This document shows, piece by piece, positions 46,556 through 55,752 of a stretch of DNA of 60,685 nt. Made by a program: the position numbers and the translations under genes. The notes beneath the pieces are model-generated. The model had not been told where the DNA came from. It ran no database searches and saw only the letters and a list, made by a program, of their open reading frames with translations. Position 1 is the stretch's first letter, and every line of letters starts with the position of its first letter. This DNA comes from a bacterium (lineage in GTDB: Bacteria; Bacillota; Bacilli; Lactobacillales; Streptococcaceae), in contig CAJNDL010000009.1 in the NCBI GenBank assembly GCA_905221505.1, positions 1 to 60,685 of the forward strand, given 5' to 3'.

Positions 46556-46572
46556 TGGTATAATAAAAGTTA
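46556..46572 (+). promoter_or_regulatory. Extended -10 promoter abutting the ylxM start (leaderless candidate)
   Basis: TGGTATAAT (46556-46564) is followed after seven bases by ATG at 46572. No ribosome site fits. Confidence 0.6.
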
Positions 46573-46904
46573 TGGAAATCGAAAAAACCAATCGTATGAA
46601 TGCGCTCTTTGAATTTTATGCAGCGCTTTTAACAGATAAGCAAATGAATTATATCGAGCTCTACTACGCTGATGATTACAGCCTTGCTGAAATTGCCGAG
46701 GAGTTTGGTGTCAGTCGTCAGGCTGTTTATGACAATATCAAGCGGACAGAAAAGATTCTGGAAGATTATGAGATGAAATTGCACATGTACTCGGACTACA
46801 TTGTCCGCAGTCAGATTTTTGACCAGATTTTGGAGCGCTATCCCAAGGATGACTTTCTGCAGGAGCAGATAGAAATTTTAACAAGCATTGATAATAGAGA
46901 ATAA
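46572..46904 (+). CDS. ylxM: YlxM / UPF0122 signal-recognition-particle-associated HTH protein
   Basis: 110-aa helix-turn-helix protein ([27 protein letters not shown]) that in streptococci modulates SRP and Ffh. 12 bases upstream of ffh. Likely leaderless mRNA. Confidence 0.9.
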
Positions 46905-46915
46905 GAGGAAGAAAC

Positions 46916-48487
46916 ATGGCATTTGAAAGTTTAACAGAACGTTTGCAGAACGTCTTTAAAAATCTACGTAAAAAAGGAAAAATCTCAGAGGCTGATGTCC
47001 AAGAGGCAACCAAAGAGATTCGCTTAGCCTTGCTCGAGGCCGACGTTGCCTTGCCTGTTGTAAAGGACTTTATCAAGAAAGTTCGTGAGCGTGCAGTCGG
47101 CCATGAGGTAATTGATACCCTTAATCCTGCGCAACAGATTATTAAAATCGTTGATGAGGAACTGACAGCTGTTTTAGGTTCTGATACAGCAGAGATTATC
47201 AAGTCACCTAAGATTCCAACCATCATCATGATGGTTGGTTTGCAGGGGGCTGGTAAAACAACCTTTGCTGGTAAATTGGCCAACAAACTCAAGAAAGAAG
47301 AAAATGCTCGTCCATTGATGATTGCGGCGGATATCTATCGTCCAGCTGCCATTGACCAGCTTAAGACCTTGGGGCAACAAATTGATGTGCCTGTCTTCGC
47401 TCTTGGTACAGATGTTCCAGCTGTGGAGATTGTACGTCAAGGTTTGGAACAAGCCCAAGCCAATCACAACGACTATGTCTTGATTGATACGGCAGGTCGT
47501 TTGCAGATTGATGAGCTCTTGATGAATGAGCTTCGTGATGTGAAAGCACTGGCTCAGCCAAATGAAATTTTGCTCGTCGTTGATGCCATGATTGGTCAAG
47601 AAGCGGCCAATGTTGCGCGTGAGTTTAATGCTCAGTTGGAAGTGACTGGAGTTATCCTTACCAAGATTGATGGGGACACTCGTGGTGGTGCTGCCTTATC
47701 TGTTCGTAACATTACTGGAAAACCAATCAAGTTCACTGGTACAGGTGAAAAGATTACAGATATCGAAACCTTCCACCCAGACCGTATGTCTAGCCGTATC
47801 CTTGGTATGGGGGATATGCTCACTTTGATTGAGAAAGCTTCTCAGGAATACGATGAGCAAAAAGCCCTTGAAATGGCTGAGAAGATGCGTGAAAACACCT
47901 TTGATTTCAATGATTTCATCGATCAGTTGGATCAGGTGCAAAATATGGGGCCAATGGAAGACTTGCTTAAGATGATTCCAGGTATGGCAAACAATCCAGC
48001 CCTTCAAAACATGAAGGTGGATGAGCGCCAGATTGCGCGCAAGCGCGCTATTGTGTCTTCCATGACACCTGAAGAGCGTGAAAATCCAGATTTGTTAAAT
48101 CCAAGCCGTCGCCGTCGTATTGCTGCGGGCTCTGGAAATACCTTTGTTGAAGTCAATAAATTTATCAAGGACTTTAACCAGGCTAAACAGCTCATGCAGG
48201 GTGTTATGTCTGGCGATATGAACAAGATGATGAAGCAGATGGGAATCAATCCAAACAACCTTCCTAAAAATATGCCAAATATGGGAGGAATGGATATGTC
48301 TGCCCTTGAAGGCATGATGGGACAAGGTGGCATGCCTGACTTGTCAGCTCTCGGAGGAGCAGGAATGCCAGGCATGAGCCAGATGTTTGGTGGCGGACTC
48401 AAAGGTAAAATCGGTGAATTTGCCATGAAACAATCCATGAAACGTATGGCGAATAAAATGAAGAAAGCGAAGAAGAAACGTAAGTAA
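46916..48487 (+). CDS. ffh: Signal recognition particle GTPase Ffh
   Basis: Binds signal peptides and SRP RNA for membrane targeting. N domain, then G domain with P-loop GLQGAGKTTFAGK, DTAGRLQ and TKIDGD, then a Met/Gly-rich M domain ending in a lysine cluster. 523 aa. RBS AAGAGGAAG. Confidence 0.97.
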   Translation: MAFESLTERLQNVFKNLRKKGKISEADVQEATKEIRLALLEADVALPVVKDFIKKVRERAVGHEVIDTLNPAQQIIKIVDEELTAVLGSDTAEIIKSPKIPTIIMMVGLQGAGKTTFAGKLANKLKKEENARPLMIAADIYRPAAIDQLKTLGQQIDVPVFALGTDVPAVEIVRQGLEQAQANHNDYVLIDTAGRLQIDELLMNELRDVKALAQPNEILLVVDAMIGQEAANVAREFNAQLEVTGVILTKIDGDTRGGAALSVRNITGKPIKFTGTGEKITDIETFHPDRMSSRILGMGDMLTLIEKASQEYDEQKALEMAEKMRENTFDFNDFIDQLDQVQNMGPMEDLLKMIPGMANNPALQNMKVDERQIARKRAIVSSMTPEERENPDLLNPSRRRRIAAGSGNTFVEVNKFIKDFNQAKQLMQGVMSGDMNKMMKQMGINPNNLPKNMPNMGGMDMSALEGMMGQGGMPDLSALGGAGMPGMSQMFGGGLKGKIGEFAMKQSMKRMANKMKKAKKKRK

Positions 48488-48490
48488 AAC

Positions 48491-48520
48491 AAAGGAAGGC
48501 TGCAGAGCTTTCCTTTTTTA
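48491..48520 (+). terminator. Terminator of ffh
   Basis: AAAGGAAGGCTG/CAGAGCTTTCCTTT stem, then T6. Confidence 0.75.
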
Positions 48521-48545
48521 GAAAGAATTTTTTATTTTAACATTA

Positions 48546-48573
48546 AAAAATTCCACTCAGTCGTCTGAGTGGA
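48546..48573 (-). terminator. Former terminator of the uracil permease gene
   Basis: Minus strand: CCACTCAG-acga-CTGAGTGG followed by AATTTTTT. Confidence 0.75.
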
Positions 48574-48592
48574 TTAGGTGTATTTAGACTCT

Positions 48593-48698
48593 TATACTCA
48601 ATGAAAATCAAAGAGCAAACTAGGAAACTAGCCGCAGGCTGTACTTGAGTACGGCAAGGCGACGTTGACGTGGTTTGAATTTGATTTTCGAAGAGTAT
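48593..48698 (-). repeat. BOX element (A-C)
   Basis: boxC reversed (TATACTCAATGAAAATCAAA...) joined to boxA reversed (CGGCAAGGCGACGTTGACG, close to the BOX-PCR primer site). It abuts the permease stop codon. Confidence 0.88.
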
Positions 48699-48956
48699 TA
48701 GTCTTTATTTTCGTATGGCAAGATCAAGTTCAAGATGATTCCTGTCATGGCTGATAGGGCAGTACCTGAAAGTGTAACTGGACCAAGTTTAAGGATAGCT
48801 CCTCCAAGTCCAAGGACCAACATAGCGCTTGCGATGATGAGGTTACGCATTTGAGCGAAATCAACACGTTCTTTAATCAAGACTTTTAAACCGTTGCTGG
48901 CGATAACTCCATAGAGAAGGATTGACATACCACCAAGTACAGTTGACAAAGAGCTA
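48698..48956 (-). pseudogene. 3' fragment of a uracil permease gene
   Basis: Only the last ~85 codons remain: TVLGGMSILLYGVIASNGLKVLIKERVDF through GIILNLILP, typical of NCS2 uracil permeases (PyrP/UraA). The N-terminal ~80% is missing; upstream sequence is the terminator and tail of the FMN reductase gene. In pneumococcus (gene order from memory) the permease lies beside ffh, so this marks a deletion or rearrangement breakpoint. Confidence 0.85.
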
Positions 48957-48984
48957 AAAAAGGAACCAATATGGTTCCCAAAAC
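48957..48984 (-). terminator. Terminator of the flavin reductase operon
   Basis: Minus strand: GGGAACC-atatt-GGTTCC then TTTTTT, six bases past the tandem stops (TAA TAA TAG). Confidence 0.85.
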
Positions 48985-48989
48985 TATTA

Positions 48990-50228
48990 TTAGTTACTTG
49001 CGCCAGATGTAGCGTCTGCGCCACCACCGTGACCTCCAGCATCACCTGAATCAGAAGCTCCAGATGTAGCATCTGCACTGCCATGTCCTCCAGCAGGAGC
49101 TGCAGCATTTCCACCAACTAGACGTTGACCAGTTGTATTAAGGTACCAGTCAAGCCATGGTTGGAAATTAAAGATAATTTCATTGATTCCAGCATATGAA
49201 CCATCTGGATAGTACATTGCTTGGTAATTGTGGGTATTAATAACGCCTTCTGGTGTTCCTGGCACAATTGTACGGACATATTCTTGATCCCCGTTACGCA
49301 ATACGCCGACAACCCATTCAACGTTTTTCATTCTAGAATCTGGCAATGAACCGTGTACAGTTCCTAAACGGTTTCCTGATTGAGCACGTACACGTTTACC
49401 AAACATTGTATTTGGATCTTGGTGTGCGTTATTAAAGTACAAGAACTGGTTATTATCATCTGCAAATGTCAATTCAAATGGCATTGCTTTCAAGAACATG
49501 TCAATTTGGTTAACTGTCAAGATACCATGGTCTAATTTAACGTAAGTATCTCCAGAAACAGCTCCAACAAGTTCAGCTGCTTTTTCTACCCATTCAGGAT
49601 CGTCTGGATCAACACCTTGAATGGTAGTTGCAATTGAATTTGTACAATATAAATCTTCTGGTGCAATTGGTTTTGGTTTTTTCAATTTTGAAACGACTCC
49701 CACATATTTTACAAAGTTGTCCAAGCATGTTTCAAGGAAATTAATAGTTCCTTCATTTGTGATATTGCCCTCTGCGTCAAATGCTTCTTTGGCTTTACCA
49801 AGAAGGAATTCGTTACCTGGAAGCGTATAGGCATTAACACCTGGAGCGTCAAGAATCTTACGAAGGTGAACTTGGGCACGAGAAGTACCTTGGTCGTAGT
49901 AAGAAGCTCCCACAATCATGACTGGTTTGTTTTCAAATGGATGAACTTCGTATGAAAGCCATTCAAGAACAGATTTTAGAGAAGCTGAGATTGTGTGGTT
50001 GTGCTCAGGAGTAGCAATAATGACACCATCAGCACGTGTAATTTTGTTATATAAATAACGTAATTGGAAACTTTCATCCCATTTTTCGTCTTGGTTGAAC
50101 ATTGGAACTTCGTCAATTTCGAGAACTTCTAATTCAAATTTGAGTTTGAACTGACGACGGATGAATTCCAAGAGTTTACGGTTATATGATTGATCGTAGT
50201 TTGATCCTACAAGTCCAACAAATTTCAT
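48990..50228 (-). CDS. NADPH-dependent FMN reductase fused to a PAS-like domain with two flavinylation-like tags
   Basis: 412 aa, no signal peptide. Residues 1-185 are a flavodoxin-fold FMN reductase (GSNYDQSYNRKLLEFI; TPEHNHTISASLKSVLEWLS). Residues about 240-375 resemble the DUF438/PAS_10 domain (MPFELTFADDNNQFLYFNN). The tail is Gly/Ala/Ser/His-rich and holds two copies of DATSGAS, repeated at 57-base spacing in the DNA. DxxSGA[TS] is the signature modified by ApbE, which attaches FMN to the last Thr/Ser. With apbE two genes upstream, a cytosolic, covalently flavinylated electron-transfer enzyme is likely. Acceptor unknown. Confidence 0.8.
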   Translation of the reverse strand: MKFVGLVGSNYDQSYNRKLLEFIRRQFKLKFELEVLEIDEVPMFNQDEKWDESFQLRYLYNKITRADGVIIATPEHNHTISASLKSVLEWLSYEVHPFENKPVMIVGASYYDQGTSRAQVHLRKILDAPGVNAYTLPGNEFLLGKAKEAFDAEGNITNEGTINFLETCLDNFVKYVGVVSKLKKPKPIAPEDLYCTNSIATTIQGVDPDDPEWVEKAAELVGAVSGDTYVKLDHGILTVNQIDMFLKAMPFELTFADDNNQFLYFNNAHQDPNTMFGKRVRAQSGNRLGTVHGSLPDSRMKNVEWVVGVLRNGDQEYVRTIVPGTPEGVINTHNYQAMYYPDGSYAGINEIIFNFQPWLDWYLNTTGQRLVGGNAAAPAGGHGSADATSGASDSGDAGGHGGGADATSGASN

Positions 50229-50246
50229 TCTTTTTGGTCTCCTATC

Positions 50247-50852
50247 TTACAAATTTTCCCAGTCAAATTCTTCAGCATCTTTGCGAAGTAGGGCTTGTGC
50301 GTTGCGCAATTTTTCTGTAATTTTTACAAAGATACGGAAGTCGTCAAAAGTGGCATCCAGTTTTTTAATAACATCAAGATCTACTAGATCTCCACTTGGA
50401 TTAAAGGCTTGAAGAGAATGTGAAAGCAAGAATTCATCAGGAAGGACACTTGCTTTGATTTCTGGTGCGTTTAAGATTTGGCGAAGTTGTAATTGGGCGC
50501 GTGATGAACCAAGTGTACCGTAAGAAGCACCTGTAATCATGATTGGTTTGTTCAAGAGTGGGTAAATACCATATGACAACCAAGCAAGAGCGCTCATCAA
50601 AACAGCTGGGATAGAGTGGTCGTACTCAGGTGTACCGATAATAACGCCATCTGCCTCTTCGATTTTAGCAGCAATTTCCAGAATTTCAGCAGGTACTTGC
50701 TTGTCAGCTGGCTTGTTAAAGACAGGGATATCCTTGATTTCAACAAGTTCAATTTCAGCTTTATCAGCAAAGTGTTTTTGCATGTATTGAAGCAATTGAC
50801 GGTTTGTAGAACGTTTTGAATTTGTTCCAACAATAGCAATAAGTTTTAACAT
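50247..50852 (-). CDS. NADPH-dependent FMN reductase (single domain)
   Basis: 201-aa flavodoxin-fold reductase: GTNSKRSTNRQLLQYM, GTPEYDHSIPAVLMSALAWLS, GASYGTLGSSRAQLQLRQIL. Clearly paralogous to the N-terminal half of the next gene. Between apbE and the tagged reductase, 18 bases from the latter. Confidence 0.85.
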   Translation of the reverse strand: MLKLIAIVGTNSKRSTNRQLLQYMQKHFADKAEIELVEIKDIPVFNKPADKQVPAEILEIAAKIEEADGVIIGTPEYDHSIPAVLMSALAWLSYGIYPLLNKPIMITGASYGTLGSSRAQLQLRQILNAPEIKASVLPDEFLLSHSLQAFNPSGDLVDLDVIKKLDATFDDFRIFVKITEKLRNAQALLRKDAEEFDWENL

Positions 50853-50911
50853 GAGATTTCCTTTCTCTTTTTACATAATACGATTTTAAAACTCCATTGA
50901 AACAGTTGTCT

Positions 50912-51835
50912 CTATAGAGTAGGAATTCCTGAAGAACAGCTTAGGTGACCTTCCTTATCGATGAGGATGACTTCGATACCCTCCAAACTTTCTACTTGCC
51001 AAAGGATAGAAGCAGGTCTTTCTCCAAAGAGTCGAGTTGTCCAGATTTCACCATCAACTGACTTATCAGAGATGATTGTGAGACTAGCGAGTTCTGTTTC
51101 AACAGGATATCCTGTCTGACTGTCAAAAATGTGATGGTAATCTTTTCCATCGACTGTCAGGTGACGTTCATAAATGCCTGAAGTCACGACAGATTGATTG
51201 ACAACGGGGATGGTCATTAAGTGATTTCCCCGAGGATTGGCTGGGTCTTGAATCCCGATTTGCCAAGGCTGATTTCCTCTTGCCTGATTTTTTCCAACAG
51301 TCAGGATATTCCCTCCCAGATTAATCAGGGCAGAAGTCACTCCCTCTGCTCTCAGAAATTGGGCAACCTTATCTGCACTATATCCTTTGGCTAGACAACC
51401 TAGATCAATCTTCATTCCTTTCTGCTTCAAGAATACAGTAGAAGTAGAAGAATCTAACTCGATATAATGAGGATTGATTAGAGGGAGCACCGATTCAATT
51501 TCTTGAGGCTGGGCGACCTTGGCATCTGAAAAACCGATTCGCCAAGTTTGAATTAAGGGACCAATACTGATGTTGAGATGGCTAGAGGGCGCTAGGCTAT
51601 GCTCTAAACCAAGTGAAATCAGTTCAAACAGGTCTGGATGAACCTTGACGGGGGCTATTCCAGCTTGATGATTGATTTCCATCAATTCAGATTCTTGGCT
51701 ATTGGCATTGAAGCGGTATTCTAGCTCTCTGAGTAAATCAAAGGATTTTTGGAGCAAGCTATCGGCTCGCTCATTCACTAATGAAATAGTGATAGTGGTT
51801 CCCATTAGGCGTTCAGAATGTGAACTAAGAGGCAA
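50912..51835 (-). CDS. apbE: FAD:protein FMN transferase (ApbE family), cytosolic form
   Basis: Transfers FMN from FAD onto Thr/Ser of target proteins. Motifs: MGTTITISL start, DLGCLAKGYSADKVAQFL, LINLGGNILTVG, SVVTSGIYERH, HHIFDSQTGYP, DGEIWTTRLF. TTG start, eight bases after AAAGGAG. There is no signal peptide or lipobox, unlike exported ApbE proteins, so its target should be cytosolic; the DATSGAS-tagged reductase in the same operon is the obvious candidate. 307 aa. Confidence 0.88.
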   Translation of the reverse strand: MPLSSHSERLMGTTITISLVNERADSLLQKSFDLLRELEYRFNANSQESELMEINHQAGIAPVKVHPDLFELISLGLEHSLAPSSHLNISIGPLIQTWRIGFSDAKVAQPQEIESVLPLINPHYIELDSSTSTVFLKQKGMKIDLGCLAKGYSADKVAQFLRAEGVTSALINLGGNILTVGKNQARGNQPWQIGIQDPANPRGNHLMTIPVVNQSVVTSGIYERHLTVDGKDYHHIFDSQTGYPVETELASLTIISDKSVDGEIWTTRLFGERPASILWQVESLEGIEVILIDKEGHLSCSSGIPTL

Positions 51836-52075
51836 GCTACCAACTCCTTTCTCTTATGAAAAGAAGGTTGAAATATAGTAAATTTATGAAAAATGAACCC
51901 CTTACATTTTCTTTCCATGATACTAGCATACCATAAAGTCAGCGTTTTCACAAATAAAATTTGTAAAGATGTCAAGAAATATGCTCAGGAAATGAAGAAA
52001 AATTGCAAGAATCCGTGTTAAGATACAGATTACTTACATTTTTTTTCAAAAAAATAGGGAAAATTAGCTAAACTC

Positions 52076-52104
52076 TTGTAAACGCTAACAGTAAATGTTA
52101 TACT
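52076..52104 (+). promoter_or_regulatory. nox promoter overlapped by a perfect cre site
   Basis: -35 TTGTAA (52076-52081) and -10 TATACT (52099-52104), 17-base spacing. TGTAAACGCTAACA (52077-52090) matches the CcpA consensus TGWAARCGYTWNCW at all positions and covers the -35, suggesting carbon repression. The rest of the 307-base apbE-nox gap shows only A/T-rich divergent promoter sequence. Confidence 0.75.
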
Positions 52105-52142
52105 AGAAGAGTAAATTTAAAATTGAAGGTAGGAATTTTTCT

Positions 52143-53522
52143 ATGAGTAAAATCGTTGTAGTTGGTGCTAACCACGCTGGTACAGCATGTATTAATACTA
52201 TGTTGGATAATTTTGGAAATGAGAACGAAATCGTTGTATTTGACCAAAACTCTAACATCTCTTTCTTAGGTTGTGGAATGGCTCTTTGGATTGGTGAACA
52301 AATTGACGGTGCTGAAGGCTTGTTCTATTCTGATAAAGAAAAATTGGAAGCTAAAGGCGCTAAGGTTTACATGAACTCGCCAGTTCTTTCAATCGACTAT
52401 GATAACAAAGTAGTTACTGCAGAAGTTGAAGGAAAAGAGCACAAAGAATCATACGAAAAATTGATTTTCGCTACAGGTTCTACACCAATCTTGCCACCAA
52501 TCGAAGGTGTTGAAATTGTTAAAGGGAACCGCGAATTTAAAGCAACTCTTGAAAACGTACAATTCGTGAAATTGTACCAAAACGCTGAAGAAGTTATCAA
52601 TAAACTTGCTGACAAGAGCCAACATCTTGACCGTATCGCTGTTGTTGGTGGTGGTTACATCGGTGTTGAACTTGCTGAAGCCTTTGAGCGTCTTGGAAAA
52701 GAAGTTGTCCTTGTTGATATCGTAGATACTGTCTTGAACGGTTACTATGATAAAGACTTTACACAAATGATGGCGAAGAACTTGGAAGACCACAACATCC
52801 GCTTGGCTCTTGGTCAAACTGTTAAAGCAATCGAAGGTGACGGTAAAGTTGAACGCTTGATTACTGATAAAGAAACTTTCGATGTGGACATGGTTATCCT
52901 TGCAGTTGGTTTCCGTCCAAATACAGCCCTTGCTGATGGTAAAATTGAACTCTTCCGCAACGGTGCCTTCCTTGTAGACAAGAAACAAGAAACTTCACTT
53001 CCTGGTGTATTTGCCGTTGGTGACTGTGCGACTGTTTATGACAATGCTCGTAAAGATACAAGTTACATCGCCCTTGCTTCAAACGCTGTTCGTACTGGTA
53101 TCGTTGGTGCCTACAATGCTTGTGGACATGAATTGGAAGGAATCGGTGTGCAAGGTTCAAACGGTATCTCTATCTATGGTCTTCATATGGTTTCAACTGG
53201 TTTGACTCTTGAAAAAGCAAAAGCTGCTGGTTACAACGCAACTGAAACAGGCTTTAACGATCTTCAAAAACCAGAATTCATGAAACATGATAACCATGAA
53301 GTAGCGATTAAGATTGTCTTTGACAAAGATAGCCGTGAAATTCTTGGTGCACAAATGGTTTCACACGATTCTGCAATCAGCATGGGAATCCACATGTTCT
53401 CACTTGCTATCCAAGAGCATGTAACAATTGATAAATTGGCATTGACAGACCTATTCTTCTTGCCACACTTCAACAAACCATACAACTACATCACAATGGC
53501 TGCCCTTACAGCTGAAAAATAA
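52143..53522 (+). CDS. nox: H2O-forming NADH oxidase
   Basis: Reduces O2 to water with NADH; key for redox balance and O2 defence. FAD motif [14 protein letters not shown], redox-active Cys in [17 protein letters not shown] motif [16 protein letters not shown], and [13 protein letters not shown]. 459 aa, standard. RBS AAGGTAGG. Divergent from the apbE-FMN reductase operon. Confidence 0.95.
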   Translation: MSKIVVVGANHAGTACINTMLDNFGNENEIVVFDQNSNISFLGCGMALWIGEQIDGAEGLFYSDKEKLEAKGAKVYMNSPVLSIDYDNKVVTAEVEGKEHKESYEKLIFATGSTPILPPIEGVEIVKGNREFKATLENVQFVKLYQNAEEVINKLADKSQHLDRIAVVGGGYIGVELAEAFERLGKEVVLVDIVDTVLNGYYDKDFTQMMAKNLEDHNIRLALGQTVKAIEGDGKVERLITDKETFDVDMVILAVGFRPNTALADGKIELFRNGAFLVDKKQETSLPGVFAVGDCATVYDNARKDTSYIALASNAVRTGIVGAYNACGHELEGIGVQGSNGISIYGLHMVSTGLTLEKAKAAGYNATETGFNDLQKPEFMKHDNHEVAIKIVFDKDSREILGAQMVSHDSAISMGIHMFSLAIQEHVTIDKLALTDLFFLPHFNKPYNYITMAALTAEK

Positions 53523-53571
53523 AATTTGATGAACTATCTGGCTTTAAGTTAAGGTCAGATAGTTTTTTAGT

Positions 53572-53722
53572 TATACTCTTCGAAAATCTCTTCAAACCAC
53601 GTCAGCTTCGCCTTACCGTATATATGTTACTGACTTCGTCAGTTCTATCTACAACCTCAAAGCAGTGCTTTGAGCAACCTGCGGCTAGCTTCCTAGTTTG
53701 CTCTTTGATTTTCATTGAGTAT
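53572..53722 (+). repeat. BOX element (A-B-C)
   Basis: boxA TATACTCTTCGAAAATCTC to CGCCTTACCGTA, boxB with CTGACTTCGTCAG and AAAGCAGTGCTTTGAG, boxC to GAGTAT. Confidence 0.88.
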
Positions 53723-53824
53723 CAATCTGTACCCAAACAATTATCCTTTTTTTATCTTGTGATTCCTTCTAATCTGACTTAAAATGAAATGGTAGCTACC
53801 AATACAAATGATGAGGAAAAAGAA

Positions 53825-54700
53825 ATGACTGAAAATCGTTATGAACTAAATAAAAACTTGGCACAGATGCTCAAAGGTGGGGTTATCATGGATGTGCAAA
53901 ATCCTGAACAGGCCCGTATCGCAGAAGCTGCTGGTGCGGCCGCTGTGATGGCCTTGGAGCGGATTCCAGCAGATATTCGCGCAGCTGGTGGTGTTTCCCG
54001 CATGAGCGATCCAAAGATGATTAAGGAAATCCAAGAAGCGGTTAGCATTCCAGTGATGGCCAAGGTCAGAATCGGGCACTTTGTTGAAGCACAGATTTTA
54101 GAGGCTATTGAGATTGACTATATCGATGAGAGTGAAGTTCTATCGCCAGCTGACGACCGTTTCCATGTGGACAAAAAAGAATTCCAAGTTCCTTTTGTTT
54201 GTGGTGCTAAGGATTTGGGTGAAGCCTTGCGTCGTATCGCTGAGGGTGCTTCCATGATTCGCACCAAAGGAGAACCAGGGACAGGAGATATCGTCCAAGC
54301 TGTTCGTCATATGCGTATGATGAATCAGGAAATTCGCCGAATTCAAAACCTACGTGAGGACGAACTTTATGTTGCTGCTAAGGACTTGCAAGTCCCTGTA
54401 GAATTGGTTCAATACGTCCATGAGCATGGAAAATTGCCAGTTGTAAACTTTGCGGCTGGAGGCGTTGCAACGCCAGCAGATGCTGCGCTGATGATGCAAT
54501 TAGGGGCAGAGGGTGTCTTTGTCGGTTCAGGTATTTTTAAGTCAGGAGATCCTGTTAAACGAGCGAGTGCCATTGTCAAAGCGGTAACTAATTTCCGAAA
54601 TCCTCAAATCTTGGCTCAAATCTCTGAAGATCTAGGAGAAGCCATGGTGGGTATCAATGAAAATGAGATCCAAATCCTCATGGCTGAGCGAGGAAAATAG
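53825..54700 (+). CDS. pdxS: Pyridoxal 5'-phosphate synthase subunit PdxS
   Basis: Makes PLP from ribose 5-phosphate, glyceraldehyde 3-phosphate and ammonia. Catalytic Lys in [45 protein letters not shown] phosphate loop. I use the ATG at 53825 behind GAGGAAAAAG; 12 upstream codons lack family similarity. 291 aa. Directly followed by pdxT. Confidence 0.96.
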   Translation: MTENRYELNKNLAQMLKGGVIMDVQNPEQARIAEAAGAAAVMALERIPADIRAAGGVSRMSDPKMIKEIQEAVSIPVMAKVRIGHFVEAQILEAIEIDYIDESEVLSPADDRFHVDKKEFQVPFVCGAKDLGEALRRIAEGASMIRTKGEPGTGDIVQAVRHMRMMNQEIRRIQNLREDELYVAAKDLQVPVELVQYVHEHGKLPVVNFAAGGVATPADAALMMQLGAEGVFVGSGIFKSGDPVKRASAIVKAVTNFRNPQILAQISEDLGEAMVGINENEIQILMAERGK

Positions 54701-55288
54701 ATGAAAATTGGAATATTGGCCTTGCAAGGGGCTTTTGCAGAACATGCAAAAGTACTAGAGCAATTAGGTGTTGAGAGTGTTGAAATCAGAAATCTAGATG
54801 ATTTTCAGAAACATCAGAGTGACCTGTCAGGTTTGATTTTGCCTGGTGGGGAGTCTACAACCATGGGCAAGCTCTTACGAGACCAAAACATGCTGGTTCC
54901 CATTCGAGAAGCCATTCTATCTGGTTTACCAGCCTTTGGAACCTGTGCAGGCTTGATTTTGCTGGCTAAGGAAATTACTTCTCAGGAAGAGTGTCATCTT
55001 GGAACTATGGATATGGTGGTCGAGCGCAATGCCTATGGGCGCCAATTAGGAAGTTTCTACACGGAAGCAGAATGTAAGGGAGTCGGTCAGATTCCAATGA
55101 CCTTTATTCGTGGTCCAATTATCAGTAGTGTTGGAGAAAATGTAGAAATTTTAGCAACAGTTGATAATCAAATCGTTGCAGCCCAAGAAAAAAATATGTT
55201 GGTAACTTCTTTTCATCCAGAATTGACTGATGATGTGCGCTTGCACCAGTACTTTATCAATATGTGTGATAAAAAGATAGTGGAATAA
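54701..55288 (+). CDS. pdxT: Pyridoxal 5'-phosphate synthase glutaminase subunit PdxT
   Basis: Supplies ammonia to PdxS. Cys nucleophile in [11 protein letters not shown], His/Glu pair in [21 protein letters not shown]. 195 aa. Starts on the base after the pdxS stop; RBS GAGCGAGG inside pdxS. Confidence 0.96.
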   Translation: MKIGILALQGAFAEHAKVLEQLGVESVEIRNLDDFQKHQSDLSGLILPGGESTTMGKLLRDQNMLVPIREAILSGLPAFGTCAGLILLAKEITSQEECHLGTMDMVVERNAYGRQLGSFYTEAECKGVGQIPMTFIRGPIISSVGENVEILATVDNQIVAAQEKNMLVTSFHPELTDDVRLHQYFINMCDKKIVE

Positions 55289-55305
55289 AAATTGATAAAT
55301 CAAGT

Positions 55306-55465
55306 TTTGATTCGCTTTTTCCAAAGAATCATTTTTAAGTCATCTGACAGCATTCTGTGATTTTAGATTTATTTACGATAAATTAGAAAAGAATGATCGT
55401 TTTGACTTAGGGCATAAAGCTTATATGCTGAATATGGTGTTCAAGTATCTTTTATTGAAAGCACT
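55306..55465 (+). pseudogene. Relic of an IS1182-type transposase
   Basis: Decayed but clearly related to the transposase at 59.9-60.1 kb: CTCTGTGATTTTAG-type segment, ATTAGAAAAGAATGATC (CTAGAAAAGAATTATC there), then TAAAGCTTAT and GGTGTTCAAGTATCTTTTAT. No frame survives. A BOX element follows. Confidence 0.75.
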
Positions 55466-55502
55466 TTAGAGGATGGAGTTAGAATACTATTCTATACTCC
55501 TT

Positions 55503-55700
55503 AATACTCTTCGAAAATCTCTTCAAACCACGTCACCTTCATCTTATCGTAGATATGGTTACTGACTTCGTCAGTTCTATCCATAACCTCAAAACAGTGT
55601 TTTGAGCTGACTTCGTCAGTTTTATCTGCAACCTCAAAGCTGTACTTTGAGCAACCTGCGGTTAGCTTCCTAGTTTGCTCTTTGATTTTCGTTGAGTATA
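55503..55700 (+). repeat. BOX element (A-B-B-C)
   Basis: boxA ATACTCTTCGAAAATCTC, two B-type units (TTACTGACTTCGTCAG..AAACAGTGTTTTGAG; GCTGACTTCGTCAG..AAAGCTGTACTTTGAG), boxC to GAGTATA. Confidence 0.88.
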
Positions 55701-55752
55701 AAAATGATGTATAGGACTGGTCAAAAAGATCACTTCGAAAATAGCAAAAAAC

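Noticed and set aside
48938..48954. A full ISL3 copy at the permease breakpoint
   Set aside because: Only 17 bases match and they are in frame with permease codons; no transposase sequence is nearby.
48698..49117. 139-codon minus-strand frame joining a Leu/Gln-rich start to the permease end
   Set aside because: Its first part is the out-of-frame shadow of the reductase tail and its middle is a terminator; only the permease C-terminus is genuine.
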